A program made the translations under genes and the position numbers. From Frigididesulfovibrio sp031553235 (GTDB taxonomy: Bacteria > Desulfobacterota > Desulfovibrionia > Desulfovibrionales > Desulfovibrionaceae): DNA of 64,000 bases. Numbering within the stretch: position 1 is the stretch's first letter; each line of letters begins with the position of its first letter. Below, piece after piece: positions 40,338-48,188 of the stretch. Below the pieces are notes generated by a model. That model was given only the letters and a program-made list of their open reading frames with translations, was not told the origin of the DNA and did not search any database. Location: assembly GCA_031553235.1 (NCBI GenBank), contig JAVBLS010000002.1, forward strand, positions 1 through 64,000, in the 5' to 3' direction.

Positions 40338-41231
40338 TTAGCCCTGAATGAGCTGCAGGGCCATCTTCGGCAGGGAGTTGGCCTGCGAGAGCATGGCCAC
40401 GGCCGATTGCGAGAGCACCTGGTTACGGACGAACTCGGTCATTTCCGTGGCCACATCCACGTCGGAGATGCGCGATTCCGCGGCCTGCAGGTTTTCCGCC
40501 TGGGTCTGCAGGTTGCTGATGGTGTTTTCCAGCCGGTTCTGCATGGCGCCCAGATGCGCGCGGATCTTGTCCTTGGAGATGATCGCCGCGTTCAGGGCGT
40601 CAAGGGCACTCTGCGCCGCGCCTTGGGTCGAGATGGTGTAGCCGGCCTTGCCCACCGTGGCCTGGTTGCCGACGCCGAGGGCCGAGGCCGTGGCGTTGCC
40701 GATGGTAATGTAGTAGTAGTCTTCGGCCGAGTCGTTGCCGGTGCCGAAGTGGATCTTCAGCTTGCCGGTAGCCTTCAGCCCGGTTCCGTCGTGCACCGAG
40801 CTCGACAGGCTGCCGTTGAGCAGATACACGCCGTTAAAGTCCGTGGCGTTGGCAATCCGGGTAATTTCCGAAGCCATGGCCTGGTACTCGGATTCGATCA
40901 TCAGACGCTGATCCGAGTTGTAGGTGCCGGTTGCGGCTTGCTCGGCCAATTCCTTCATCCGGATGAGTTTTTCGTCGATGACGCCCAAGGCGCCGTCGGC
41001 GGTCTGGATGAGAGAGATGGCATCATTGGCGTTGCGCACGCCCTGGTTGAGGGTGGCGATATCCGCCCGCATGAGCTCGCGAATGGCCAGGCCGGCCGCG
41101 TCGTCGGCCGCCGTGCCCACGCGCAGGCCCGAAGAAAGCCGGCGGGTTGAGGTTGCGAGTCTGTCGTAACTGACACCCAGGTTCCTGGCCGCGTTCATGG
41201 CCATCAGGTTGTGGTTTATGACCAAAGACAT
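40338..41231 (-). CDS. fliC: Flagellin
   Basis: 297 residues, short for a flagellin. The N-terminal D0/D1 part (SLVINHNLMAMNAARNLG, then LSSGLRVGTAADDAAGLAI) and the C-terminal part (SRISDVDVATEMTEFVRNQV and the final SLPKMALQLIQ) are well conserved. The central surface domain is only about 80 residues. It is exported through the flagellar type III system and polymerises into the filament. The ATG at 41231 follows AAGGAGG. A sigma-54 promoter lies 38 bases upstream. No other flagellar gene is in the window, so this is an isolated flagellin locus. Confidence 0.95.
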   Translation of the reverse strand: MSLVINHNLMAMNAARNLGVSYDRLATSTRRLSSGLRVGTAADDAAGLAIRELMRADIATLNQGVRNANDAISLIQTADGALGVIDEKLIRMKELAEQAATGTYNSDQRLMIESEYQAMASEITRIANATDFNGVYLLNGSLSSSVHDGTGLKATGKLKIHFGTGNDSAEDYYYITIGNATASALGVGNQATVGKAGYTISTQGAAQSALDALNAAIISKDKIRAHLGAMQNRLENTISNLQTQAENLQAAESRISDVDVATEMTEFVRNQVLSQSAVAMLSQANSLPKMALQLIQG

Positions 41232-41268
41232 GGTTCTTTCCTCCTTGGAAAGGTTTGGTGTCCTTTCT

Positions 41269-41286
41269 AAGCAATATGGGTGCCAA
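41269..41286 (-). promoter_or_regulatory. Sigma-54 (-24/-12) promoter of the flagellin gene
   Basis: On the minus strand TTGGCACCCATATTGCTT has GG and GC exactly 10 bases apart, with TGGCAC and TTGCT matching the RpoN consensus. The expected transcript start is about 28 bases before the flagellin ATG. RpoN-dependent flagellin expression is known in many bacteria. Confidence 0.85.
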
Positions 41287-41535
41287 AACTTTTTTACCGT
41301 GAAAATACATCATATTAAAAAATATCTAGACTTTGTGAAGCCCGGAAAATCACAGTGGAGGCAAATTTTTCCGTTTTTTTGACGGCCCTGTTGGGCGCGC
41401 GGGGGAGGGGGATTTTTTTGCCGGGCGGAACGCGGCGTAGTAGAGACGATCCTTGACGACCGACCCTTGGCGCGGCATATCGAGAGCGGCGCGGCTAACC
41501 TCGGCATGCCGCGCGCAGCACTTTTCGGAGGCATC

Positions 41536-42201
41536 ATGGGTGCGGCCGTGGTTTGCGAAAATGTTTCCTTTGCCTATAAAAACGGCGGGCGGGCCTTGTC
41601 CGGCATCGAGCTGAACTGTCCCCAAGGAAGCTGTTCCCTGCTCGTCGGGCCTTCGGGCGCGGGCAAATCCACCCTGTTTCGCCTGCTGGTGCGCCTGGAA
41701 GAACCCGATTCCGGCCGCATCCTCTTTCAGGGCAAACCCCTGTCCGACTATTCCCCCATGCTGCTGCGCCGTCAGGTCATGCTCCTGCCCCAGGTGCCCG
41801 CCCTGTTTCCCGGCACGGTGCGCGAAACCCTGCTGCTGCCCTGGAGTTTCGCATCAAGCGCCGCAACGCCCCGGCCGGACGATGCCCTGCTGCGCTTCTG
41901 GCTTGAGCGTCTGAGACTGGAGGAAATTGCCCTTGAAGAAAAAGCCGCCGAACTCAGTGTGGGGCAGCAGCAACGACTCTGCCTGATTCGCTGTCTGCTC
42001 CTCGACCCGGCCGTGCTGCTTTTGGATGAGCCCACCAGCGCCCTGGACGCCGAAAGCCGGCAACTGGTGCTCAATACCGTGGCCGACCGCCACCTGCACC
42101 ACGGCATGACCATGATCCAAATCGATCACTCCGGTTATGTGCCGCCCTTTGCCCACCTCGTCTGGCATATGAGCGCCGGAACCCTGGGGCGTGCCGAATG
42201 A
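41536..42201 (+). CDS. fetA: ABC transporter ATPase, FetA (YbbL) type
   Basis: 221 residues. Walker A GPSGAGKS (about 40-47), signature LSVGQQQRL (a variant of LSGGQ) and Walker B LLLDEPTSALD are all present. With the membrane protein encoded next it forms the FetAB exporter, linked to iron homeostasis and oxidative stress in E. coli. The ATG at 41536 follows GGAGG; the frame is open upstream but without a site. The stop overlaps the fetB start in ATGA. Confidence 0.82.
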   Translation: MGAAVVCENVSFAYKNGGRALSGIELNCPQGSCSLLVGPSGAGKSTLFRLLVRLEEPDSGRILFQGKPLSDYSPMLLRRQVMLLPQVPALFPGTVRETLLLPWSFASSAATPRPDDALLRFWLERLRLEEIALEEKAAELSVGQQQRLCLIRCLLLDPAVLLLDEPTSALDAESRQLVLNTVADRHLHHGMTMIQIDHSGYVPPFAHLVWHMSAGTLGRAE

Positions 42202-43040
42202 GCGCCGGCAAAACCCTGCTCGACTCTCTGGCCGTTGCCGGCCAAGGCGGGGGCGGCATGGCCGCTTACACCCATTTGGAATATTGGCAGATACTCGCGG
42301 CCGCCTGCTTTGTGCTCGTGGCCGGGGCCTTTTCGCTGATCTACCGCCTGCGCCTTGAGCGCGATTTGGCCCTGGGCGCCCTGCTGGCCTTCATCCAGCT
42401 TTCCCTTATGGGCTACCTGCTCACGGCCATCTTTGCCCTCGACTCTCTCTGGGTGGTGCTCGCCATGTACACAGCCACGGCCTTTTTCGCCACCCGCCTG
42501 GCCCGGCGCAAGGTCACCACCAAAGGCGTGCCCATCACCCTGCCCACCTTTCTGGCCATGGCCACGACCTGCTTCTTTCTCACTTCCCTGGTCTCCGGGG
42601 TGATCATGCCCGCCCATCCCTGGTGGGAGCCTCGCTACTTCATCCCCGTGGGCGGCATGATTGCCGGCAACTCCATGAATGCCCTGTCCATCGCCCTTGA
42701 GCGCTTCTTTTCCGAACTGCGCCTCCGTCGGAGCGAAGTTGAAGCCTCCCTCTGCCTGGGCGCCTCCCCGGCCGAAGCCTCGCGCGAAATGTTCCGCGTC
42801 GCCCTGCGCGCCGGTATGATCAACGCCGTCAACGCCCTCATGGGCGCCGGCCTGGTCTCCCTGCCCGGCATGATGACCGGCCAGATCCTCGCCGGCGTGC
42901 CGCCCGTCCAGGCCGTGCGCTACCAAATTGTGATCATGCTCATCCTCACCGCCGCCGCCGCCCTCAGCTCCTTCGCCGCCCTTACCCTGGTCCGCCGGCG
43001 CTGCTTCACCCCCGGGGCGTCCCTCGTCCGCCTCGGCTGA
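42198..43040 (+). CDS. fetB: ABC transporter permease, FetB (YbbM, UPF0014) type
   Basis: 280 residues with about seven membrane segments. It carries the family's conserved stretch around IPVGGMIAGNSMNALSIALE, followed by the amphipathic coupling helix with EASLCLGASPAEA, and GLVSLPGMMTGQILAG near the C-terminus. It is translated from an ATG overlapping the fetA stop. In E. coli FetB with FetA exports iron; the same role is inferred here. Confidence 0.85.
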   Translation: MSAGKTLLDSLAVAGQGGGGMAAYTHLEYWQILAAACFVLVAGAFSLIYRLRLERDLALGALLAFIQLSLMGYLLTAIFALDSLWVVLAMYTATAFFATRLARRKVTTKGVPITLPTFLAMATTCFFLTSLVSGVIMPAHPWWEPRYFIPVGGMIAGNSMNALSIALERFFSELRLRRSEVEASLCLGASPAEASREMFRVALRAGMINAVNALMGAGLVSLPGMMTGQILAGVPPVQAVRYQIVIMLILTAAAALSSFAALTLVRRRCFTPGASLVRLG

Positions 43041-43054
43041 TTTTGAAAAAGTAT

Positions 43055-43106
43055 GGGGGAATTCAGTTCCCCCAGGCGGGGTTTGGGGCGGCAGCCCCAA
43101 TTCTTT
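43055..43106 (+). terminator. Tandem hairpins between converging fetB and cbiB
   Basis: GGGGGAA (43055-43061) pairs with TTCCCCC (43067-43073), and TTGGGGC (43083-43089) pairs with GCCCCAA (43094-43100), the latter followed by TTCTTT. The second is the likelier fetB terminator. Confidence 0.65.
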
Positions 43107-43107
43107 A

Positions 43108-44070
43108 TTAAAAAAGCCAGGACAGGGCGAAAGCCATGGCCCAGAGGGCGCCGGCGGCCAGGAGCCCGGCAGTGCGCAGCAGATCGATGAGCGCGGAGAT
43201 GCGGGCGCCGGTCCAGGGAATATCGGGCGGCCCGAGGCGGGGTTTGTCTTTGATGCCGTCTTCGTAAGGGGTGGGGCCGCCCATGGTGCCGCCGATCATC
43301 CAGGCGGCCGCGGCCATGGGCAGGCCGGAGTTGGGGCTTTCCATAAACGCGGCCTGGCGGCGGATTGTGGCCAGAGTGGGCTTGGGCACGCCCGGGAAAA
43401 GCAGACGCCCGGCCAGACCAAGGAAAAATACGCACAAGCGGGCCGGGACAAAGGCCAGAACATCGTCAAAGCGGGCGCCGAAACGGCCGAGCAGAAGCCA
43501 CTTGGGGGTCTTGTACCCCCACATGGAATCGACGGTGCTCACGGCCTTGCACAGCCACAGACCGGCCGGGCCCAAAAGGACCAGCCAGAAAAACGGGGCC
43601 ACAAAGCCGTCGTTGAAGTTCTCGCTCAGGGATTCGGCCAGGCTGCGGCGCAGATCGGCCCGCTCCATGGTCGCGGTTTGGCGCGAGACGAGCATGCCCA
43701 CGGCCCGGCGGGCCTCGTCAAGACCGGCGGTTTCGACGAGATTCAGGGCCTTGCGGCCCTCGCGCAAAAGCGAGCCCAAGGCCAGACCGGTCCAGGCCAG
43801 GTAGAGGCCGGCCACGAAACCCAGGCCATAAGGCAGACTGAGCACGGCAAGGCTGATGCCGACACTCACGGCGCACAGACAAAGTACGGCCAGAACGCCG
43901 CCAAGCAGATCTCTGCCCAGACGCCGAGCCGGAGCCTCGAGGAAACCCAGCAACCGGCCAAGGCCGCACACCGGGTGGGGCAGAAAGGCCGGGTCGCCAA
44001 AAGCAAGATCCAGGACAAGGGCCAGAGGCGGCAGCCACCACCAGGAACCGGGAATGACGTCAAAGAGCAT
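43108..44070 (-). CDS. cbiB: Adenosylcobinamide-phosphate synthase
   Basis: 320 residues, integral membrane protein. It attaches aminopropanol (or its phosphate) to adenosylcobyric acid late in cobalamin synthesis. Family hallmarks are the N-terminal ALVLDLAFGDP and HPVCGLGRLLGFLE, the central RRSLAESLSENFNDGFVAPF, the STVDSMWGYKTPKW segment and, near the C-terminus, MESPNSGLPMAAAAWMIG. It is the last gene of a five-gene minus-strand cluster and overlaps the trmL stop by 11 bases. No other cobalamin gene is in the window and no cobalamin riboswitch is visible. Confidence 0.93.
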   Translation of the reverse strand: MLFDVIPGSWWWLPPLALVLDLAFGDPAFLPHPVCGLGRLLGFLEAPARRLGRDLLGGVLAVLCLCAVSVGISLAVLSLPYGLGFVAGLYLAWTGLALGSLLREGRKALNLVETAGLDEARRAVGMLVSRQTATMERADLRRSLAESLSENFNDGFVAPFFWLVLLGPAGLWLCKAVSTVDSMWGYKTPKWLLLGRFGARFDDVLAFVPARLCVFFLGLAGRLLFPGVPKPTLATIRRQAAFMESPNSGLPMAAAAWMIGGTMGGPTPYEDGIKDKPRLGPPDIPWTGARISALIDLLRTAGLLAAGALWAMAFALSWLF

Positions 44071-44536
44071 GGGGACCGCCTTCGGCCGGCAGCAGCCCGG
44101 CCCGGTTGAGGGCGAAGAAGAGTAATATGCCCGCGGCCGTGGACAGGTTCAGGCTACGGATCTTGTCATTTACGGGAATGCGTACCAGGTGCGGCACTTG
44201 GGTCAAAACATCTTCGGGCAGACCCCGGGTTTCCGGTCCCAGGAGCAGGGAATCATTTGGCTCGAAATCGAACAACTGCACGGCCGTGCCGCGCCGGCTG
44301 CTGCTGCCCACCAGCCTGCGGCCGGCGCCGGGCCCGGCCAGGTAGACGGACAGATTTTTCCAGACAGAGAGGCGCACCTTGGGCCAATAGTCCAAACCCG
44401 CCCGTTTCAGATAACGGTCTTCAAGGCTGAAGCCCAAAGGTTCGATCAGGTGCAGTTCGGTGTCGGTGCCGGCACAGAGCCGGGCCACGTTGCCGGTATT
44501 GGGCGGAATCTCGGGCTGATAGAGAACGATATGCAT
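44060..44536 (-). CDS. trmL: tRNA (cytidine(34)-2'-O)-methyltransferase
   Basis: 158 residues, a minimal SPOUT methyltransferase. It methylates the 2'-OH of the wobble base of tRNA-Leu isoacceptors. The N-terminal HIVLYQPEIPPNTGNVARLC, the central LLLGPETRGLPEDVL and the C-terminal RSLNLSTAAGILLFFAL match the three motifs of the trefoil knot. It lies 14 bases after folE2 and overlaps cbiB. Confidence 0.93.
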   Translation of the reverse strand: MHIVLYQPEIPPNTGNVARLCAGTDTELHLIEPLGFSLEDRYLKRAGLDYWPKVRLSVWKNLSVYLAGPGAGRRLVGSSSRRGTAVQLFDFEPNDSLLLGPETRGLPEDVLTQVPHLVRIPVNDKIRSLNLSTAAGILLFFALNRAGLLPAEGGPHAL

Positions 44537-44550
44537 GGGTGTGGGCCGAC

Positions 44551-45339
44551 TCAGGCCGACGAGGCGGCCTCGGTGCCGCCCTCAATCCAGGCAAAAGCGT
44601 TGTGGGCGTGGATGGACTCGAAGCTTTCCACCTCCACCCGATACCAGGCCACCCTGGGGTGGCGGGCCAGTTTTTCGGCCACGGCCCGGACCACATCCTC
44701 GACAAAGCGTGGCGCGGCAAAGGCGCTTTCGGTCACCGCCTTTTCGTCCGGCCGCTTGAGCACCGGATGCAGGGGCGAAGAACCGGCCGCCTCGGCCATT
44801 TCAATAAACTCCTCCAGCCAGCAAAAGCCGTTCAGGCGCAAGCGGATGCGCACCTCGGCCCGCTGGCTGTGCGCCCCCTCGTCGCTGATGGCTTTGGAGC
44901 AGGGGCAGACGGTCATGACCGGCACGTCCACCTCCAGGGAAAACGCCGGCTTCTCGCTTGCCAGTTCGCCGATCACGGTGCACTCATAGCCCTGCACCCC
45001 GCCGGCTCCGGAAACCGGGGCGTGGCGGCGCAGAAAATAGGGGAAGCGAAAGACGGCCTGGGCCTTTTGGGCCTGCAGCCGGGCCTTGAGATCTTCGAGC
45101 AAGCGCTTGACGCTCATGTAGCCGAGTTCTTCGTTCCAGTTTTCCAGGGACTCCACAAAACGGCTCATGTGGGTGCCCTTGTACTCGGCGGGCAGATCCA
45201 CTCCCAGCTCCACCCGGGCCACGGTGTGCTGCACCCCGTGCTTGCGGTCGCCCAGCTTCAAGGGCACCAGCAGGTTGCGCACTCCCACCCGGTCGATGGG
45301 CAGCGAAACGTCGGCGGCATGATTTTGTACGTCTTCCAT
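44551..45339 (-). CDS. folE2: GTP cyclohydrolase FolE2 (type IB)
   Basis: 262 residues. It converts GTP to dihydroneopterin triphosphate, the first step of folate (and queuosine) synthesis, using metals other than zinc. The metal-binding cysteine is in MTVCPCSKAISD and a conserved histidine in GAHSQRAEV. AAAGGATGAC precedes the ATG at 45339, better than the earlier in-frame starts. It is cotranscribed with trmL and cbiB downstream and nikR upstream, without an evident functional theme. Confidence 0.92.
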   Translation of the reverse strand: MEDVQNHAADVSLPIDRVGVRNLLVPLKLGDRKHGVQHTVARVELGVDLPAEYKGTHMSRFVESLENWNEELGYMSVKRLLEDLKARLQAQKAQAVFRFPYFLRRHAPVSGAGGVQGYECTVIGELASEKPAFSLEVDVPVMTVCPCSKAISDEGAHSQRAEVRIRLRLNGFCWLEEFIEMAEAAGSSPLHPVLKRPDEKAVTESAFAAPRFVEDVVRAVAEKLARHPRVAWYRVEVESFESIHAHNAFAWIEGGTEAASSA

Positions 45340-45347
45340 GTCATCCT

Positions 45348-45377
45348 TTAGAGCATTTTCAATGTTCATCACTCTAA
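45348..45377. repeat. Dispersed palindrome between nikR and folE2
   Basis: TTAGAG (45348-45353) and CTCTAA (45372-45377) are exact inverted ends around CATTTTCAATGTTCATCA. The element spans the nikR stop codon and reaches the folE2 ribosome site. Confidence 0.5.
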
Positions 45378-45793
45378 CATAAAGTCCGGCCGTCGTCGGC
45401 CCGGGAAAAACTACCGAAGACCACGCCCTTGACCGCGATCAGTCGCTCGGCCAGGCTGCGGATCTCCTCGCCCGACCCCTTGAGCACCAGCACTTCCAGA
45501 CAGTTGTGGTGATCCAGGTGCACGTGCAGGGTGGCCACGATCAGATGATGGGCGTCGTGCTGGATGGACATGAGCTTTTTGGCCAGATCGCTCTTGTGGT
45601 GGTCATAGATCAGGGTCAGGGTACCCGCGCCTGCGCCCTCCTCGCTTTCCCAGCGCCGGGCCACCAGAGCCGAGCGGATCAGATCCCGAATGGCCTCGGA
45701 ACGGTTGGGATAGTCGCGCTCGGAGCACAATGAGTCAAAGCGCTCCAGAAGGTCCGAATCCAAGGATACGCCGAAACGGATGGTCTCGCCCAT
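45374..45793 (-). CDS. nikR: Nickel-responsive regulator NikR
   Basis: 139 residues. A ribbon-helix-helix DNA-binding domain (TIRFGVSLDSDLLERFD, residues 4-20) precedes the ACT-like nickel domain with the square-planar ligands His79, His90, His92 and Cys98 at the E. coli spacing (11, 2 and 6). It represses nickel uptake genes when nickel is bound. No nickel transporter adjoins it, so its targets lie elsewhere. The ATG at 45793 follows GGAGG at 8 bases; an upstream GTG is less likely. Confidence 0.93.
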   Translation of the reverse strand: MGETIRFGVSLDSDLLERFDSLCSERDYPNRSEAIRDLIRSALVARRWESEEGAGAGTLTLIYDHHKSDLAKKLMSIQHDAHHLIVATLHVHLDHHNCLEVLVLKGSGEEIRSLAERLIAVKGVVFGSFSRADDGRTLC

Positions 45794-45850
45794 ACAGCCT
45801 TCCTCCACAGATACGCCCGCTCGCGCGGGTCAAGCCCGACAGCAATGAAC

Positions 45851-46534
45851 TCAATCGGCGGCGCGCGCCAGTTCCCAGAGGTTCACCCGGATATTCGAGG
45901 GCTGCATATGCAACGGTTCCACCTCGGTAAGCAAGATGCGCCGCGAGCTCCAGCCCCCGGCTTCGGCCGCCTGTTGAAAGGCATCATACACGCCCCTGGC
46001 CGGCTCCGCCACCCAGGCCCGGCCGCCCGGGGCCAGGGTGTGCTCCAGAAAGTCGAACACCGGGCCGACAAAGCGCTTTTCATACATGATGTCCCCGCCC
46101 CAGATGTGCAGGCAGGAACGCGGCGCTATGGCGGGCAGGCGCCAATCCATGACCAGCCAGCATGGCTGGGCCACCTCGTTGACAAGGGCGTTTTGCCTGG
46201 CGTAGGAAAGGGCCGCCGGCTCGTAATCCATGCCGATGACCCTGGCCCCCAGCCAGGAAGCCACCAAGGCGGTGAGGCCCAGGCCACAGCCGAGATCCAG
46301 ACAGACGCCCCGGCAAATGTTTTCCCGCTCGCGCAGCAGATGCTCGGCCAGAGCCAGACTGGCAGGCCAGAGTTCCACCCAATAGGGCAGTCGTTCGTCC
46401 TCGGTGAAAGCCTCATCGGTCATGGACTCCCACAAGGATTCCAAATCCGTGGGGCGAATGAGCCGCCAGCTTCGGCCGCAGGCTTCTACTTCGATCAGGC
46501 CGGGACTGACCCGGTCCGCGGGGGTGGAAGACAT
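45851..46534 (-). CDS. Class I SAM-dependent methyltransferase
   Basis: 227 residues. The SAM-binding motif I is VCLDLGCGLGLTALVASWLG (about 78-97), preceded by the YWVELWPASLALAEHLL stretch shared with small protein or electron-transfer-flavoprotein lysine methyltransferases. Motif II is in ARVIGMDYEPAAL. The substrate is unknown. The second ATG (46534) has AAAGG at the better distance. It is the first gene of the minus-strand nikR-folE2-trmL-cbiB group and is divergent from bioY across only 57 bases. Confidence 0.78.
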   Translation of the reverse strand: MSSTPADRVSPGLIEVEACGRSWRLIRPTDLESLWESMTDEAFTEDERLPYWVELWPASLALAEHLLRERENICRGVCLDLGCGLGLTALVASWLGARVIGMDYEPAALSYARQNALVNEVAQPCWLVMDWRLPAIAPRSCLHIWGGDIMYEKRFVGPVFDFLEHTLAPGGRAWVAEPARGVYDAFQQAAEAGGWSSRRILLTEVEPLHMQPSNIRVNLWELARAAD

Positions 46535-46591
46535 AACCATCCTTTGCTCAATAATGCGGGGGCGGAATATTTACCCCACCTGGGAAAGAAA

Positions 46592-47170
46592 GTGAAGAAC
46601 CAGTCCAGTATCAAACAATTCCGGGCTCTTGCCGGCATCGCCTTCATGGCCGCGCTCATCGCCGCCGGCTCCTGGTTCCATATGCCTGTCGGCCCGGTGC
46701 CGATCACCTTTCAGGAAGTTTTCATCATTCTGGCCGGTCTGGCCCTGGGCCCGCGCCAGGGCGCCCTGGCCGTGCTGCTCTTCCTCCTGGCCGGCCTGGC
46801 CGGATTGCCGGTGTTCTCGGCCGGCAAAAGCGGCCCGGCCGTATTTCTCGGCCCCACGGGCGGCTACCTGCCCGGCTTTGTGGTCCTGGCCGTATGCGCC
46901 GGCCTGGGCGGAAGCTTCGCCCTCAAAGACCTGCCCGAAGGCGCCGAACTGCCCTGGATCCGTCTCTGGGCGCCCCTGCTTGGCTGCTGCGCGGGCATGT
47001 CGGCGATCTACGGCCTGGGCGCGTTGCGCCTTGCCCAGGTGCTGGGCGTGGACCTGGGAAAAGCTCTGGCCGTGGGGGTTGTCCCCTTCCTGCCTCTGAT
47101 TCCGCTCAAGCTGGTGCTTGCCGTTCTGCTCTGGCGGGCTTTGCGCCGTCGCGGGTTGACCGCCCGATGA
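46592..47170 (+). CDS. bioY: BioY biotin transporter (ECF S component)
   Basis: 192 residues, six hydrophobic segments. It shows the BioY signature: PVGPVPITFQEVFIILAGL near the N-terminus, ALGPRQGALAVLLFLLAGLAGLPVF and then GPTGGYLPGF. It binds and imports biotin. The GTG at 46592 follows GGGAAAG and gives a normal N-terminus; the frame extends far upstream only as antisense of the methyltransferase. Its stop overlaps the start of an ECF-type ATPase gene. It can supply biotin to the ligase/pyruvate carboxylase pair at the left end of the window. Confidence 0.93.
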   Translation: MKNQSSIKQFRALAGIAFMAALIAAGSWFHMPVGPVPITFQEVFIILAGLALGPRQGALAVLLFLLAGLAGLPVFSAGKSGPAVFLGPTGGYLPGFVVLAVCAGLGGSFALKDLPEGAELPWIRLWAPLLGCCAGMSAIYGLGALRLAQVLGVDLGKALAVGVVPFLPLIPLKLVLAVLLWRALRRRGLTAR

Positions 47171-47895
47171 GCCTGCCGCTGCTGGCGGAAAATCTTGGTT
47201 TTGCCCATCCGCGCGCCGCCCGGCCGGCCTTTGCCGGGGTGTCCTTTGACCTGCGCCCCGGGGAGTTGCTGCTGCTTTGCGGCCGCAACGGAGCCGGCAA
47301 ATCCAGCCTGTTGGAAGTCCTGGCCGGACTGCATGAGGACCGTACCGGCAGGCTTGAGCTTTTTGGCCGGGAGATTCCCGAAAAAGAAATTCCGCCCCGC
47401 GAGATCCGCCGGAAAATCGCCCTGTTGCTGCAGAATGCCGATATGCAGATTTTCGGCGACAGCGTGGGCGAGGATCTGACCCTGGGCCTTTCCGCCGAAG
47501 AAGCCCGCGCCGCCCCGTTCCTGGCCGCCCGCCTGGGCCTGCCCGGACCGGACACCCGTATCCAGGAACTCTCTTACGGGCAGAAGCGCAAACTCTGCCT
47601 GGCCGCGGCTCTGCTGCGCCGGCCGGAGATTCTGCTTCTGGACGAGCCTCAGGCAGGCCTGGATTATCCGGCGGTCAAGGAATTCGCCGGCCTGCTTCAG
47701 GATTTGCTGCAGGCCGGCACAGGCGTGATCCTCTCCACCCACGATCCCGAGCCCTTCCTGCCCCTGACCGAAAACCTGCTCCTGCTCCGGCCCGACGGGC
47801 CGCCGGCCTACGTGGCCAAAAACGAACTCGGAGCCCTGGCCGAGGCCTTCGGCATCCGCCCGTCCGTTCCAACGCCGCATGGCGGAGAAAGATGA
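47167..47895 (+). CDS. ECF/CbiO-type ABC ATPase coupled to bioY
   Basis: 242 residues. Walker A is GRNGAGKSSLLEVLAGL, the signature LSYGQKRKL and Walker B LLLDEPQAGLD; the Q-loop is LLLQNADMQIFG, typical of CbiO/BioM/EcfA proteins. It is translationally coupled to bioY (ATGA overlap) and thus resembles BioM. No transmembrane partner (BioN/EcfT) follows: the next 290 bases hold only a hairpin element. The T component must be encoded elsewhere, or BioY works without it. Confidence 0.8.
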   Translation: MSLPLLAENLGFAHPRAARPAFAGVSFDLRPGELLLLCGRNGAGKSSLLEVLAGLHEDRTGRLELFGREIPEKEIPPREIRRKIALLLQNADMQIFGDSVGEDLTLGLSAEEARAAPFLAARLGLPGPDTRIQELSYGQKRKLCLAAALLRRPEILLLDEPQAGLDYPAVKEFAGLLQDLLQAGTGVILSTHDPEPFLPLTENLLLLRPDGPPAYVAKNELGALAEAFGIRPSVPTPHGGER

Positions 47896-47939
47896 TTTTG
47901 CCCTGCCGTCCCACGCATCCCCAGGTGTAGCCACCCCTC

Positions 47940-48090
47940 GGCGCCCATCAGGGCGAGCGCATCTAATTTCCTTTACTACTGCTGCTTTTCCGCCACGGCA
48001 GCCGCTAAAAAAGTTTGCTGAATGCGGTGCTGCGAAAAGCCGCATTATTGCGGCGCAACGGAATTAAGATGCGCTCGCCCTGCGGCGCCC
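47940..48090. repeat. 150-nt hairpin element in front of pyrB
   Basis: GGCGCC at 47940 followed by CAGGGCGAGCGCATCT is matched in inverse at 48060-48090 (AGATGCGCTCGCCCTG, then CGGCGCC), with AATTTCC against GGAATTA continuing the stem. Inside, GCTGCTTTTCCGC pairs with GCGAAAAGCCGC, and GCAGCCGC with GCGGTGCTGC, so nearly the whole element folds on itself. GGCGCCCATC occurs directly repeated at both ends (47940-47949 and 48083-48092). It contains no gene and is unrelated in sequence to the 21.1/50.4 kb pair. Confidence 0.7.
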
Positions 48091-48188
48091 ATCCTGCTGC
48101 TGGACTCCTACCCCGACCTGTGCGACAATCAAAAAAGGTACGGCGCCAAGCGCCTTTCGCATCACCCTTCCGCCTTCCGAGGTATCCC

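Noticed and set aside
44071..44100. Possible cobalamin riboswitch before cbiB
   Set aside because: cbiB overlaps trmL and has no leader of its own; no B12-box-like sequence was seen upstream of the operon.
45845..46591. Upstream extension of the bioY frame
   Set aside because: Antisense to the methyltransferase; a GTG with a ribosome site at 46592 gives a normal BioY N-terminus.
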